Part shown: positions 1 through 11,785 of the stretch, piece by piece
Layout: every line of letters starts with the position of its first letter
Numbering within the stretch: the stretch's first letter is position 1
Source of the DNA: Aquisalimonas sp. 2447
GTDB taxonomy: Bacteria; Pseudomonadota; Gammaproteobacteria; Nitrococcales; Aquisalimonadaceae
DNA length: 64,000 bases
Direction of reading: 5' to 3'
Assembly: GCF_012044895.1 (NCBI RefSeq)
Contig: NZ_CP050695.1
Coordinates: 62,001 to 126,000 of the forward strand
Position numbers and translations under genes: made by a program
The notes under the pieces: generated by a model
Seen by the model: the letters and a program-made list of their open reading frames with translations, nothing else
The model's database searches: none
What the model was told of the DNA's origin: nothing

Positions 1-1574
1 GGCAGCATCAGCCGCGGCTCGAACTCCTTGCCGTTCCACTTGGGCTTCATCTCCGACTTCGACACCCCGAGAATCGCCACCTCCGGCGCATTGACGATGG
101 GCGTGAACGCGGTGCCGCCAATCCCGCCCAGACTGGAGATGCTGAACGTGCCGCCCTGCATGTCCTTTGGTCCGAGCTTGCCGTCCCGCGCCTTCACGCT
201 GAGTTCGCCGAGATCCCGGGCAATCTGGTAGACACCCTTCTTGTCGGCATCCTTGATCACCGGCACCACTAGCCCCTGGGGCGTATCCACCGCCACGCCC
301 ACATTGATGTAGTGCTTGACGATGATGGCGTCGCCCTCGGGCTTGAGCGAACTGTTGAACTCCCTGTATTTCGCCAGCGCCCCGGCGGAGGCCTTGACCA
401 TGAACGCCAGCGGCGTGAGCTTCACACCTTCCTTGTCGGCGGCATCCTTCTCTGTCTTGCGGAAGGCCTCCAGCTCCGTGATGTCCGCCTCGTCGAACTG
501 GGTGACGTGGGGCAGGTTCAGCCAGCTGCGCTGCAGGTGCGGCCCGGAGAGCTTCTTGATCCGGGAGAGCGGGACTTCCTCCACCTCGCCGAACTTGCTG
601 AAATCCACCGGCGGGATCGGCGGAATGCCCGTTCCGCTGCCGGTTGCCGGGGCGGCGGCGGGAGCGCCGGCACCGCTTTGGGCCTGACTGACAATGCCCT
701 TCACGAAACGCTGCACGTCCTCTTTGAGGATGCGTCCCTTGCGCCCGGATCCCGCGTCCTTGAGGTGGCCCAGGTCCACGCCAAGGTCCCGGGCGAAGCG
801 CCGTACCGCCGGGGAAGCGTGGGCCCGCTTGTGGGCATCGCTGTCGATCTTCTGGGTGGGAATCGGCGCGGCGTCGGCCTCCACCTGGTGCACGTGATGT
901 TCCGCTGGAGCCGGCTGGACCGGTTGTTCGCTGCCGCCAGCCGGGGCCTCCGCGTCGGGTTTCTCCGCGGCGGGTGCGGCCGCTGCCTCACCGCCACCGG
1001 CACCCTCAAGCTCCAGGATGCGATCCCCTTCGGCCACCTGGTCACCCACCTTGATGTGGACGGTGCCGACGGTGCCGCCCGCCGGGGCGGGCACCTCCAT
1101 GGTGGCCTTGTCGGACTCCAGGGTGATGAGGGATTGCTCGGGCTCCACCGTGTCGCCCTCGCTCACCAGGACTTCGATGACGTCGACCTTGTCGAAATCG
1201 CCGATGTCCGGAACGGTGACCGTCTGGCTGCCGCCGCTACCGCCGGACGACGTGGACTGTGGCGCCTGCTCGGGCTGCGGTGCCGGCGCGTTCTGTGCCG
1301 CAGCCGGCTCCTCTGCCGGGCCGGAGCTGCCGTCCGCGGCGGGCTCCAGCTCGAGAATGGTGTCCCCCTCCTTGACCTGGTCGCCCACCTTGATTTTGAC
1401 CCCTTTGACCGTGCCCGCTTCCGGCGCGGGCACTTCCATGGTGGCCTTGTCGGATTCCAGGGTGATGAGGGATTGCTCGGCCTCCACGGTGTCACCGTCG
1501 GAGACCAGGACTTCGATGACATCGACGGCGTCGAAATCGCCGATGTCGGGTACCGTGATCGTCTTCGTGGCCAT
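1..1574 (-). CDS. aceF: Dihydrolipoyllysine acetyltransferase (pyruvate dehydrogenase E2), C-terminus beyond window
   Basis: E2 core of the pyruvate dehydrogenase complex; transfers the acetyl group from lipoate to CoA. Two lipoyl domains are visible, each with the ESDKATMEVPAP signature (lipoylated Lys at about residues 43 and 156), joined by Ala/Pro-rich linkers. A peripheral-subunit-binding domain follows (HASPAVRRFARDLGVDL) and then the start of the catalytic acyltransferase domain. The ATG at 1574 begins MATKTITVPDIGDF, the usual family start. The gene lies 65 bp downstream of aceE on the same strand, as in other aceEF operons. The last part, including the expected HRxxDG catalytic motif, lies outside the window, so the partial status comes from the window edge and not from mutation. 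Two rather than three lipoyl domains is common outside enterobacteria. Confidence 0.96.
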   Translation of the reverse strand, partial: MATKTITVPDIGDFDAVDVIEVLVSDGDTVEAEQSLITLESDKATMEVPAPEAGTVKGVKIKVGDQVKEGDTILELEPAADGSSGPAEEPAAAQNAPAPQPEQAPQSTSSGGSGGSQTVTVPDIGDFDKVDVIEVLVSEGDTVEPEQSLITLESDKATMEVPAPAGGTVGTVHIKVGDQVAEGDRILELEGAGGGEAAAAPAAEKPDAEAPAGGSEQPVQPAPAEHHVHQVEADAAPIPTQKIDSDAHKRAHASPAVRRFARDLGVDLGHLKDAGSGRKGRILKEDVQRFVKGIVSQAQSGAGAPAAAPATGSGTGIPPIPPVDFSKFGEVEEVPLSRIKKLSGPHLQRSWLNLPHVTQFDEADITELEAFRKTEKDAADKEGVKLTPLAFMVKASAGALAKYREFNSSLKPEGDAIIVKHYINVGVAVDTPQGLVVPVIKDADKKGVYQIARDLGELSVKARDGKLGPKDMQGGTFSISSLGGIGGTAFTPIVNAPEVAILGVSKSEMKPKWNGKEFEPRLML

Positions 1575-1639
1575 GATCGGGTCCTTTTCGAGACGTCTCG
1601 GCCCGGGGCGACGGCCCGCCCCGGGCGCAGGAATGCCGG

Positions 1640-4297
<2,658 letters not shown>

Positions 4298-4522
4298 GGA
4301 CCTGCCTCGATTGTTGTGCCCGTGGTCACCGCAGCGAATCGCTGGCCAGTCTTGCGGCAGCGATCTGGCCCTCAAGCCTTGTGAGCAGCGAGGTGCTTGG
4401 TGACTTCAGGCGTGGCTTTTTCATGGTGCCCGGTCGGGCACGCGTTTCTCCTCTTCCGTTTTCATCATAGAAGCCCGGTGCGCCGCTGACCACACCGTAT
4501 TTTGCCGTTGTGGGACAAGGAT

Positions 4523-5149
4523 TTATTCCGCTGCTTTATGTTGCGATGCGCCACGGTTGGCCTGGGTGGACATGCCTGCGGTCAGGGCGAACCGCATGGC
4601 TTCATCAATGCCCATGTCCACCGGCTCCAGGTGTTTTCGCGGCAGAATCAGGGTGTAACCGCCGACCTGATAGCTCATGGGCATGTACACCGCGACCTCG
4701 TCCTCGTCGGCCATGTTCCCGGGGAGGCCGTCCCAGTCCTGCCGGGTGACCAGCCCCATGAGGCGCGCCGAGGTATCCCCCAGAGACACGCGCACCAGCA
4801 CCACCTGGGATGCCTGCCGCTGATTGCCGCCGGAGACAAAGGCCATCAGGTCCTGCACCGCCGAGTAGACGGTCTTGATCAGGGGGATGCGCTGGACGAG
4901 ACCCTCGCTCCACTCGAATAGACGCCGGATCAGGTAGGCCTGCAGCAGCACCCCCACGCAGAAAATCAGGGCGATGCCGAGCAGCAGGCCGATGCCGGGG
5001 ACATACCAGCTCTCCGGGAGAATGAAACGGATAATGCCGCCGAGGACGTTCTCGGCGGTGCGGGCGATCCAGACGATGAGATAAACGGTGACGAATACCG
5101 GCAGTATGGCTGCCAGTCCTTTCAGGAAGATGCCGCTAATGTGGCGCAT
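4523..5149 (-). CDS. DUF502 family membrane protein
   Basis: 208-residue inner-membrane protein with two hydrophobic segments, near residues 8-30 (GLAAILPVFVTVYLIVWIA) and 52-73 (VPGIGLLLGIALIFCVGVLL). A soluble domain follows, with the DUF502 features PLIKTVYSAVQDLMAF and the stretch around VALVRVSLGDTSARLMGLVT-like sequence. The family is widespread in proteobacteria and has no established biochemical role. The ATG at 5149 is preceded on the minus strand by GGAGGGACC. It is followed by the aceE upstream region and preceded by the DUF4197 gene on the same strand with a 56-bp gap, so the two may be co-transcribed. Confidence 0.88.
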   Translation of the reverse strand: MRHISGIFLKGLAAILPVFVTVYLIVWIARTAENVLGGIIRFILPESWYVPGIGLLLGIALIFCVGVLLQAYLIRRLFEWSEGLVQRIPLIKTVYSAVQDLMAFVSGGNQRQASQVVLVRVSLGDTSARLMGLVTRQDWDGLPGNMADEDEVAVYMPMSYQVGGYTLILPRKHLEPVDMGIDEAMRFALTAGMSTQANRGASQHKAAE

Positions 5150-5205
5150 TGGTCCCTCCGTGGGGTGTGCGAGGTGCTCGCGGAGGTGGCTCCGCGATTG
5201 CCGGA

Positions 5206-5919
5206 TCAGGAATCGTTGCCGCCGAAGTACTCGCGTAGCAGTTCGGTGGTCCGGGCGGCCGGGTTCTCCCGTATGCGGCCCTCCTCTTCGGCCAGCACGG
5301 CGAAAAGGCCCTCCAGGGCCCGGTCCGTGACGTAGCGGTCAAGATCGAGCTCCAGTTCCGGGAGTCCTGGCAGGCGGTTATAGCTGTCACGCAACGGTTG
5401 GTAGACGCGGTAGACTCCTGCTTCGCCCAGGTGCTTCTGCACCACGGGCTCGTAACGTTCCTGCAGCGTCGCTTCCGACTGGTCGCGCAGGTAACGGGTG
5501 GCGGCGTCGTCCTCGCCCCGGATGACGGCGTAGACGTCAGACGGGCGCATGTCCCTGATCGCGTCAGTGAAGATGGGAGCGGCCTCGGTGGCGGCAGCCT
5601 CGGCCGCACGATTCATGCGTTGCTCGAGTTCGTCCACCTGGCCGCCGAGGCCAACCCTGCGGAGCTGACCGGCGGCGCTGTGGAACTCCTCCGGCAGGCC
5701 GATGCGGATCATGGCGTTGCCCAGGTAGCCATCCTCGCGTCCGGTGCGATCCACGGTGCGCTCCGTGCCCACGCGCAGGGCCTCGCGGATGGCCTCGGTT
5801 CCGCGGTCGTCATCGTCGGCGCCTTGCGCGAACGGCAGATCACGGGGCAGCTCGAAGCCGGCACATGCGGTGAGCAGGAGGCTCAGGAGCAACAGGGGAA
5901 ACGCACGGGGGAGACGCAT
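5206..5919 (-). CDS. DUF4197 family lipoprotein
   Basis: 237 residues. The N-terminus is a lipoprotein signal (MRLPRAFPLLLLSLLL followed by the lipobox LTAC), so the mature protein is probably anchored in the envelope. The rest matches the DUF4197 pattern: AIREALRVGTERTVDRTG, GYLGNAMIRIGLPEE, a central MNRAAEAAATEAAPIF helix, and the C-terminal DRYVTDRALEGLFAVLAEEE and AARTTELLREYFGG. The frame is open upstream to 5979, but only the ATG at 5919 gives a signal peptide. The function of the family is unknown. Confidence 0.88.
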   Translation of the reverse strand: MRLPRAFPLLLLSLLLTACAGFELPRDLPFAQGADDDDRGTEAIREALRVGTERTVDRTGREDGYLGNAMIRIGLPEEFHSAAGQLRRVGLGGQVDELEQRMNRAAEAAATEAAPIFTDAIRDMRPSDVYAVIRGEDDAATRYLRDQSEATLQERYEPVVQKHLGEAGVYRVYQPLRDSYNRLPGLPELELDLDRYVTDRALEGLFAVLAEEEGRIRENPAARTTELLREYFGGNDS

Positions 5920-5976
5920 GGCAAGCCATCCTCGGCATCGGGGAGTTGACCACCAATGATACGCGGGCGCACCAAA

Positions 5977-6007
5977 CACGACAGCCCTCGCGGAGAGGGC
6001 TGTCGTG
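5977..6007 (-). terminator. Intrinsic terminator downstream of the HiPIP gene
   Basis: Perfect 13-bp inverted repeat, CACGACAGCCCTC at 5977-5989 and GAGGGCTGTCGTG at 5995-6007, with a 5-nt loop. On the minus strand it is followed by TTTGGT, a short U-tract. It lies 24 bp beyond the HiPIP stop codon, which fits termination of that transcript before the DUF4197 gene. Confidence 0.75.
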
Positions 6008-6030
6008 GGTGGGGTTGGTGAGGCCGAGGG

Positions 6031-6345
6031 TCAGCCGGCCCAGGCGCTGCACCAGCCCTTGTCCTTCACCAGGACGTCGGCGAACTCGGGGTGATGGCAG
6101 CCACCCCAGCCGTCTTCCTCCTCGCCGGCCCAGAAGGCGCAGTTGTCGCAGCGCTGGTCTTCTTCGAAGTCCGGGTGATCGGAGTCGGCACCGTCGTTGA
6201 CGTAGTCCAGCGCGTGTCCGTCCTCGGCCTTGGCCATGGCCTGCACCTTGCCCTGATGGATCAGCGTGGCCAGCGGCAGCGCCGCAACGGCCATGGCGCC
6301 GGTCTTGAGGAACTTGCGACGACCCGTATCGGTTGGTTCTGTCAT
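6031..6345 (-). CDS. High-potential iron-sulfur protein (HiPIP), Tat-exported
   Basis: 104-residue periplasmic electron carrier with one [4Fe-4S] cluster cycling between +3 and +2. The four ligand cysteines are at residues 66, 69, 83 and 99 (CDNC ... GGCHHPEF ... GWCSAWAG), the classic HiPIP spacing. The N-terminus carries a twin-arginine signal, [11 protein letters not shown], followed by a hydrophobic stretch ([13 protein letters not shown]). This is expected because HiPIPs fold with their cluster before export. The ATG at 6345 gives this signal; upstream in-frame codons do not. HiPIPs are typical of purple sulfur and other Chromatiales-type gammaproteobacteria, where they pass electrons to reaction centres or oxidases. 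The Tat translocase that would export it is encoded at 30405-31985. An FNR-type palindrome lies upstream at 6449-6462. Confidence 0.96.
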   Translation of the reverse strand: MTEPTDTGRRKFLKTGAMAVAALPLATLIHQGKVQAMAKAEDGHALDYVNDGADSDHPDFEEDQRCDNCAFWAGEEEDGWGGCHHPEFADVLVKDKGWCSAWAG

Positions 6346-6448
6346 GGTGTTTCCTCTCGGCTTGCTTCGGATTATTGGCAGATCTCCCTGATGGTACCCG
6401 ACGCGGACCGGGCAGCTAACAGGGGAGCGGCCTCGGGCGCACGGTTCC

Positions 6449-6462
6449 TTGACCTGGGTCAA
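6449..6462. promoter_or_regulatory. FNR/Anr/Dnr-type box upstream of HiPIP
   Basis: TTGACCTGGGTCAA is a perfect TTGAC-N4-GTCAA palindrome, close to the FNR/Anr consensus TTGAT-N4-ATCAA. Its centre is about 110 bp upstream of the HiPIP start codon. Minus-strand TTAGCT around 6414-6419 is a possible -10 at roughly the spacing of a class II FNR-activated promoter. The site also lies just past the stop codon of the unknown gene at 6523-7245. Assignment rests on consensus match only. Confidence 0.6.
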
Positions 6463-6522
6463 GTCCGTTCGTCGTACCAGGTCGCTGTGATGACCGGTGG
6501 GGCCGCCGAGAGTTCCTCGGCA

Positions 6523-7245
6523 TCAGGGAAGCGAGCCGCGCACGCCCGCCGTGCGTGGGGGGCCGGAAACGATACGGCCATGGTCATTGAGCCACAGTTC
6601 GTCGCCGCCGGCCTGATGAAACGCCATGATGAGCCGCCCGTCACGAAGATCAACGGTATGACGCTCGGTGATCGTGAAGGTCTGTCCCTGGAAGCTCACC
6701 TGCCCGGGGAAAACGCGAATGTACCTCGGGGGCTCCTCCGGGTCCGGGCTCCAGCGGGGAGAAGTCCATGCGGGCAGATCCCTGGGCGGTTGCAGCGCCC
6801 GGGGTGTTGGCGCACCTGCCTCGCCGCTGGTCACATGCTGCGCCGGTGTGAGGTCGAGCGCCCAGCCGGCGTCGGCGGCGTGATTGCGCAGGTGCTGTAG
6901 CAGTGCATCATGCTGGGCGGCGTAATCGCCTGCCGTCTCCAGCGGGAAGGGATGGTGCCAGACCGCTGCCGGTGTGGCCCGCAAGGCCCGCAGCCGGATG
7001 CTGCGCCAGGTGTCGGCGGCCAGGGCCGTGGCGGTGCCGCCGAACGGCGTCACAACGGCGGCGCCCCGCGGGTCGCGGATGGCACCGGCGAATGCTTCCC
7101 CCTCGATCCGTCCGGCGCAGTAGAGCACCAGCATGGGCCGGTGCCGGCCGCCGATCCGGTCATGCGCCGAATCCGGGTCGCCCAACAGGTGCCGCACGAC
7201 CAGTTGCAGATCAACGCGATGCAGGGTGGTAATGTTTGCCGCCAT
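6523..7245 (-). CDS. Hypothetical protein
   Basis: 240 residues; I do not recognise the family. No signal peptide, membrane segment or known catalytic motif is visible. The sequence has an N-terminal half containing RIGGRHRPMLVLYCAGRIEG, a proline-rich centre (PPRDLPAWTSPRWSPDPEEP) and a C-terminal part (FPGQVSFQGQTFTITERHTV) that looks beta-rich. The ATG at 7245 (MAANITTLHRVDL) is chosen because minus-strand GGGAGAA sits at good distance; an upstream in-frame start at 7278 lacks one. It is 70 bp downstream of hemF on the same strand and may be the last gene of the dprA-to-hemF series. Codon use resembles its neighbours, so it is probably a real gene. Confidence 0.7.
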   Translation of the reverse strand: MAANITTLHRVDLQLVVRHLLGDPDSAHDRIGGRHRPMLVLYCAGRIEGEAFAGAIRDPRGAAVVTPFGGTATALAADTWRSIRLRALRATPAAVWHHPFPLETAGDYAAQHDALLQHLRNHAADAGWALDLTPAQHVTSGEAGAPTPRALQPPRDLPAWTSPRWSPDPEEPPRYIRVFPGQVSFQGQTFTITERHTVDLRDGRLIMAFHQAGGDELWLNDHGRIVSGPPRTAGVRGSLP

Positions 7246-7315
7246 GCCGCTTCTCCCGTCCACGCACAGCCAGTACACGGGAAGTCTGCGGCATCGCGCC
7301 GCGGCGCACTTGTCT

Positions 7316-8242
<927 letters not shown>

Positions 8243-8824
8243 TCAGTGGCGCAGGATGCCGCCGGTGGTGCCGTCGCGGATCTCTGTAGGGCGGCCTCGC
8301 CCGCCGGTGTCACCGTGGACGACATGGTCGACCCGGCCGCCAAGGCGCCAGCGCGCTTCGGTGGCCGTCAGTGCCGGACGTGAGCCGCTGCGGTTGGCGC
8401 TGGTGGACACCAGGGCATCGCCGAAGTCGTTGCTGAGTCGCGCCGCCAGCGGGTGATCGGTGACCCTCACGGCAAGGGTGCCGCGGCCACCGGTGAGCCA
8501 GGCAGGCACATCGCGCCGGCAGGGCAGCACCCAGGTGACCGGCCCCGGCCAGGTGGCCAGCGCCTGATCCAGCTGTGTGGCGGTGGCGGCCAGATACGGC
8601 AGCAACAGATCGATGCGGCCGGCTAGCAGGATGACGCCCTTGCCCTGACTGCGGCCCTTGAGGTGCAGCAGCCGCTGCACCGCCTCGCCGTTCAGCGGGT
8701 CGCAGCCCAGTCCGAAAACGGCCTCGGTGGGATAGGCGATCAACCCGCCCCGCTCCAGGAGGCGGTTGACCGCCAGCAGCCGCAGGTGCATGGCCAGGGC
8801 CTTGTTCTTGCGGTCGCGGGACAC
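8243..8824 (-). CDS. tsaC: Threonylcarbamoyl-AMP synthase (YrdC/Sua5 family)
   Basis: 193 residues; makes threonylcarbamoyl-AMP from threonine, bicarbonate and ATP for the t6A37 modification of ANN-decoding tRNAs. Signatures are GLIAYPTEAVFGLGCDP, LKGRSQGKGVILLA, WPGPVTWVLP, the LAVRVTDHP strand and LVSTSANRSG. It is the short TsaC form without the Sua5 C-terminal domain. The GTG at 8824 starts 2 nt after the topA stop; an ATG at 8791 is an alternative that shortens the protein by 11 residues. The close spacing suggests translational coupling to topA. Confidence 0.95.
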   Translation of the reverse strand: MSRDRKNKALAMHLRLLAVNRLLERGGLIAYPTEAVFGLGCDPLNGEAVQRLLHLKGRSQGKGVILLAGRIDLLLPYLAATATQLDQALATWPGPVTWVLPCRRDVPAWLTGGRGTLAVRVTDHPLAARLSNDFGDALVSTSANRSGSRPALTATEARWRLGGRVDHVVHGDTGGRGRPTEIRDGTTGGILRH

Positions 8825-8826
8825 GA

Positions 8827-11184
8827 CTAGCTGCTCTTGGCGGTGCGCTTCTTCGGCGCGGCCTTGCTGGTGCTCTTGGCGGCAGTCTTGCCCTTGCCCT
8901 TGGCTTTGCCCTTGCGCTCCGGCGCCTTGGCAATCAGCTCCTGGCAGGCGGCGAGATCCAGGCTTTCCGGCTCCACGTCCTTGGGAATCTTGGCGTTCTT
9001 GTTGCCGTCGGTGACATAGGGGCCGTAGCGCCCCCGCAGCACCCGGATGCCGCCCTCGAATTCGTTGATAATGCGGTTGGCGTCCTCGCGCTTCTTCTCG
9101 GCGACGACCTCCAGCGCCCGCTCCAGAGTGATGGTGTAGGGGTCATCCTCCTTGAGCGAGGCGAACTTGTTGCCGTATTTCACGTAGGGGCCGAAGCGGC
9201 CGATGCTCGCCTGTACCGGTTCACCCTCCGGCGTCTCGCCGAGACTGCGCGGCAACTGGAACAGCGCCATCGCCTCGTCCAGGGTGATGGTATCCATGTC
9301 CTGTCCGGGGCGCAGACCGGCGAAGCGCGGTTTCTCCTCGTCGTCCTTGGTGCCCAGCTGCACGAACGGGCCGTAACGACCCACGCGCACCTGCACCGGC
9401 TTGCCGGACTTGGGGTCGGTGCCCAGTTCCCGCGCCTGCACCACCTCCTCCCGGGAGATGTCTTTCTTCTCTTCCACCCGCGCCTTGAAGGGGGTCCAGA
9501 AGTCCTTCAGAAGCGGCACCCAGTCCTTCTGGCCCAGGGAGATCTCATCGAGATCGTCCTCCAGCCGGGCGGTGAAGTCGTAGTCCACATACTGGGTGAA
9601 GTGATCGGTGAGGAACTTGTTCACCACCCGGCCGATGGGCGTGGGCCGGAAGCGCCGGTTCTCCAGTTCCACGTACTCGCGGCTGAGCAGCGTCGAGATG
9701 ATGCTGGCATAGGTGGACGGACGGCCGATGCCGTACTCCTCCAGCGTGCGCACCAGGCTCGCCTCGCTGTAGCGCGGCGGTGGTTCGGTGAAGTGCTGCT
9801 CCGGCCGGATCTGCACCAGCGTCACCCGGTCGCCTTCTTCAATGGGGGGCAGAATGCGGTCGCTGCTGTCCGCCTTGGCGTCGTCCACGCCCTCCTGGTA
9901 GACGGCCATGAAGCCCGGGTCGGCAACCGTGGAGCCGGTGGCCCGCAGGGTATTGCCATCACCGCATTCCAGATCCACCGCAACGGTGTTGATGGTTGCA
10001 TGAATCATCTGCGAAGCCATGGCGCGTTTCCACACCAGTTCGTAGAGCCGTTGCTGGTCCTGGGTGAGCTGGCTCTTGAGCTCGTCCGGATGGCGCGCCG
10101 CCGACGTGGGGCGGATGGCCTCGTGGGCCTCCTGGGCATTCTTCGCCTTCGTGCGGTACACCTGCGGTGCCTCGGGCACCTTGTCCTTGCCAAAGCGGTC
10201 AGCGATGACGCTGCGCATCTCCTGCACGGCTTCCTGGGCCAGGTTCACCGAGTCGGTACGCATGTAGGTGATCAGGCCCACGGCGCCGCTGCCGGTGTCG
10301 ATGCCCTCGTAGAGCTGCTGCGCGATGCGCATGGTGCGCTGAGCGCCGAAGCCCAGCTTGCGCGAGGCCTCCTGCTGCAGCGTGGAGGTGGTGAACGGCG
10401 CCGCCGGGTTGCGCCGGCGCTGCTTGCGTTCCACCTTCTTCACCGGCAAGCCATCCTGGCCGGCGGCCTCCAGGGCCTTCTGCACCTCGGTGGCGCGGTC
10501 CTCGTTGTTGATGGTGAACTGCTCGATCTTCTCGCCCTGGAAGTAGGTGAGCTTCGCCTGGAAGGGCTGCTCCTCCTTCTTCAGGTCGGACTCGATGGTC
10601 CAGTATTCCCTGGGCTGGAATGCCTCGATCTCCTCCTCGCGCTCGACGATCATGCGCAGCGCAGGGGACTGCACGCGACCGGCGGAGAGTCCGCTGTGGA
10701 TCTTGCGCCACAAGAGCGGCGAGAGATTGAAACCCACCAGATAGTCCAGGGCGCGCCGCGCCTGCTGGGCGTTCACCAGATCCATGGACAGGTCACGGGC
10801 GTTCTCGATGGCGTCCTGGATGGAGCGCTTGGTGATTTCGTGGAAGACCACCCGGCGCACGGGCTTGTCCTTGAGCAGCTTCTTCTCGCGCAGCAGCTCG
10901 TAGAGATGCCAGGCAATGGCCTCGCCCTCGCGGTCCGGGTCAGTCGCCAGGTAAAGGGCGTCGGCGTCCTTGAGCGCCTTGGCGATGGCATCGACATGCT
11001 TCTTGTTCTTGTCGATCACCGAGTAGCGCATGGCGAAGTCATTATCCGGATCCACCGCGCCCTCCTTGGGCACGAGATCCCGCACATGGCCGTAGGACGC
11101 CATCACCTGGTACTCGGACCCCAGGTATTTGTTGATCGTCTTCGCTTTCGCCGGTGATTCGACGATGACCAGAGATTTGCTCAT
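8827..11184 (-). CDS. topA: DNA topoisomerase I
   Basis: 785-residue type IA topoisomerase that relaxes negative supercoils. The Toprim domain begins at the N-terminus (KSLVIVESPAKAKTINKYLG ... ATDPDREGEAIAWH). The catalytic tyrosine is in GLITYMRTDSVNL (Tyr307 by position), and RPSTYASIISTL and related core motifs follow. The C-terminal part carries three VGRYGPFV/IGRFGPYV/RGRYGPYV repeats, then a Lys-rich tail; the Cys4 zinc ribbons of E. coli TopA are absent, a known variant of the family. The ATG at 11184 gives the standard MSKSLVIVE start; the reading frame remains open upstream. It sits between smg and tsaC. Confidence 0.97.
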   Translation of the reverse strand: MSKSLVIVESPAKAKTINKYLGSEYQVMASYGHVRDLVPKEGAVDPDNDFAMRYSVIDKNKKHVDAIAKALKDADALYLATDPDREGEAIAWHLYELLREKKLLKDKPVRRVVFHEITKRSIQDAIENARDLSMDLVNAQQARRALDYLVGFNLSPLLWRKIHSGLSAGRVQSPALRMIVEREEEIEAFQPREYWTIESDLKKEEQPFQAKLTYFQGEKIEQFTINNEDRATEVQKALEAAGQDGLPVKKVERKQRRRNPAAPFTTSTLQQEASRKLGFGAQRTMRIAQQLYEGIDTGSGAVGLITYMRTDSVNLAQEAVQEMRSVIADRFGKDKVPEAPQVYRTKAKNAQEAHEAIRPTSAARHPDELKSQLTQDQQRLYELVWKRAMASQMIHATINTVAVDLECGDGNTLRATGSTVADPGFMAVYQEGVDDAKADSSDRILPPIEEGDRVTLVQIRPEQHFTEPPPRYSEASLVRTLEEYGIGRPSTYASIISTLLSREYVELENRRFRPTPIGRVVNKFLTDHFTQYVDYDFTARLEDDLDEISLGQKDWVPLLKDFWTPFKARVEEKKDISREEVVQARELGTDPKSGKPVQVRVGRYGPFVQLGTKDDEEKPRFAGLRPGQDMDTITLDEAMALFQLPRSLGETPEGEPVQASIGRFGPYVKYGNKFASLKEDDPYTITLERALEVVAEKKREDANRIINEFEGGIRVLRGRYGPYVTDGNKNAKIPKDVEPESLDLAACQELIAKAPERKGKAKGKGKTAAKSTSKAAPKKRTAKSS

Positions 11185-11308
11185 CAGACAATAAAACCCC
11201 GCGATGCGAGGTTCCCGATTGCTGGGTGGGTTGTCAGGGGCGTCGCGCCAAGGCACCGTGCCGCCGCGCTCGCCCGAGTCGATGACACGGCATGTTCCCG
11301 GTGTCGTG

Positions 11309-11785
11309 TCAGTGGATCAGGTGCATGGGATTGTCGAACAGGTAGTTCTCCATCCACGCAAACGCCTCTTCCTGGCCCGGCTGGTTGAACAGAACCATCA
11401 GTGTCACCCACTTCACCTGGTCCAGGTCCACATCGTCGTCGTCCAGCGCCATCAGCCGGTCAATGATCACTTCGCGGCTCACCGGCGTCAGCACGCCGAT
11501 CTGTTCCAGGAAGATGACGAAGCCACGGCTTTCCAGGTCCAGTTTGCCGGCTTCGCGGTCGCTGAACAGCCGCAGGGACATGCTTCTGTTCAGTGCTGCG
11601 CCCCCCGGGAGCTCCCGTGACTCCCCCAGTTCGTCCAGCCAGGCAAAGGCGCGGCGTACTTCGCCGGGGTGAAAACCTGCCTCGAACAGTTCGCCTTCCA
11701 GCGAATCCCGATCCGGTTGCGGTTCGTCGTCATAGAGGTAGTTCTCGAACAGGTACATCAAGACGTCGAACACGTTTTCCTTCAT
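11309..11785 (-). CDS. smg: Smg/DUF494 family protein
   Basis: 158-residue acidic protein beginning MKENVFDVLMYLFENYLYDD, the signature start of the Smg family, and ending in the typical AFAWMENYLFDN region. The molecular role is unknown; the family is conserved beside dprA in gamma- and betaproteobacteria. Its ATG overlaps the dprA stop by four bases (ATGA), so the two are translationally coupled. Confidence 0.95.
   Translation of the reverse strand: MKENVFDVLMYLFENYLYDDEPQPDRDSLEGELFEAGFHPGEVRRAFAWLDELGESRELPGGAALNRSMSLRLFSDREAGKLDLESRGFVIFLEQIGVLTPVSREVIIDRLMALDDDDVDLDQVKWVTLMVLFNQPGQEEAFAWMENYLFDNPMHLIH

Noticed and set aside
4426-4441. GTGCCCG/CGGGCAC palindrome in the aceE upstream region
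   Set aside because: Short GC palindromes are common in this composition; there is no T-run and no clear relation to a promoter, so it is not called as terminator or PdhR-type site.
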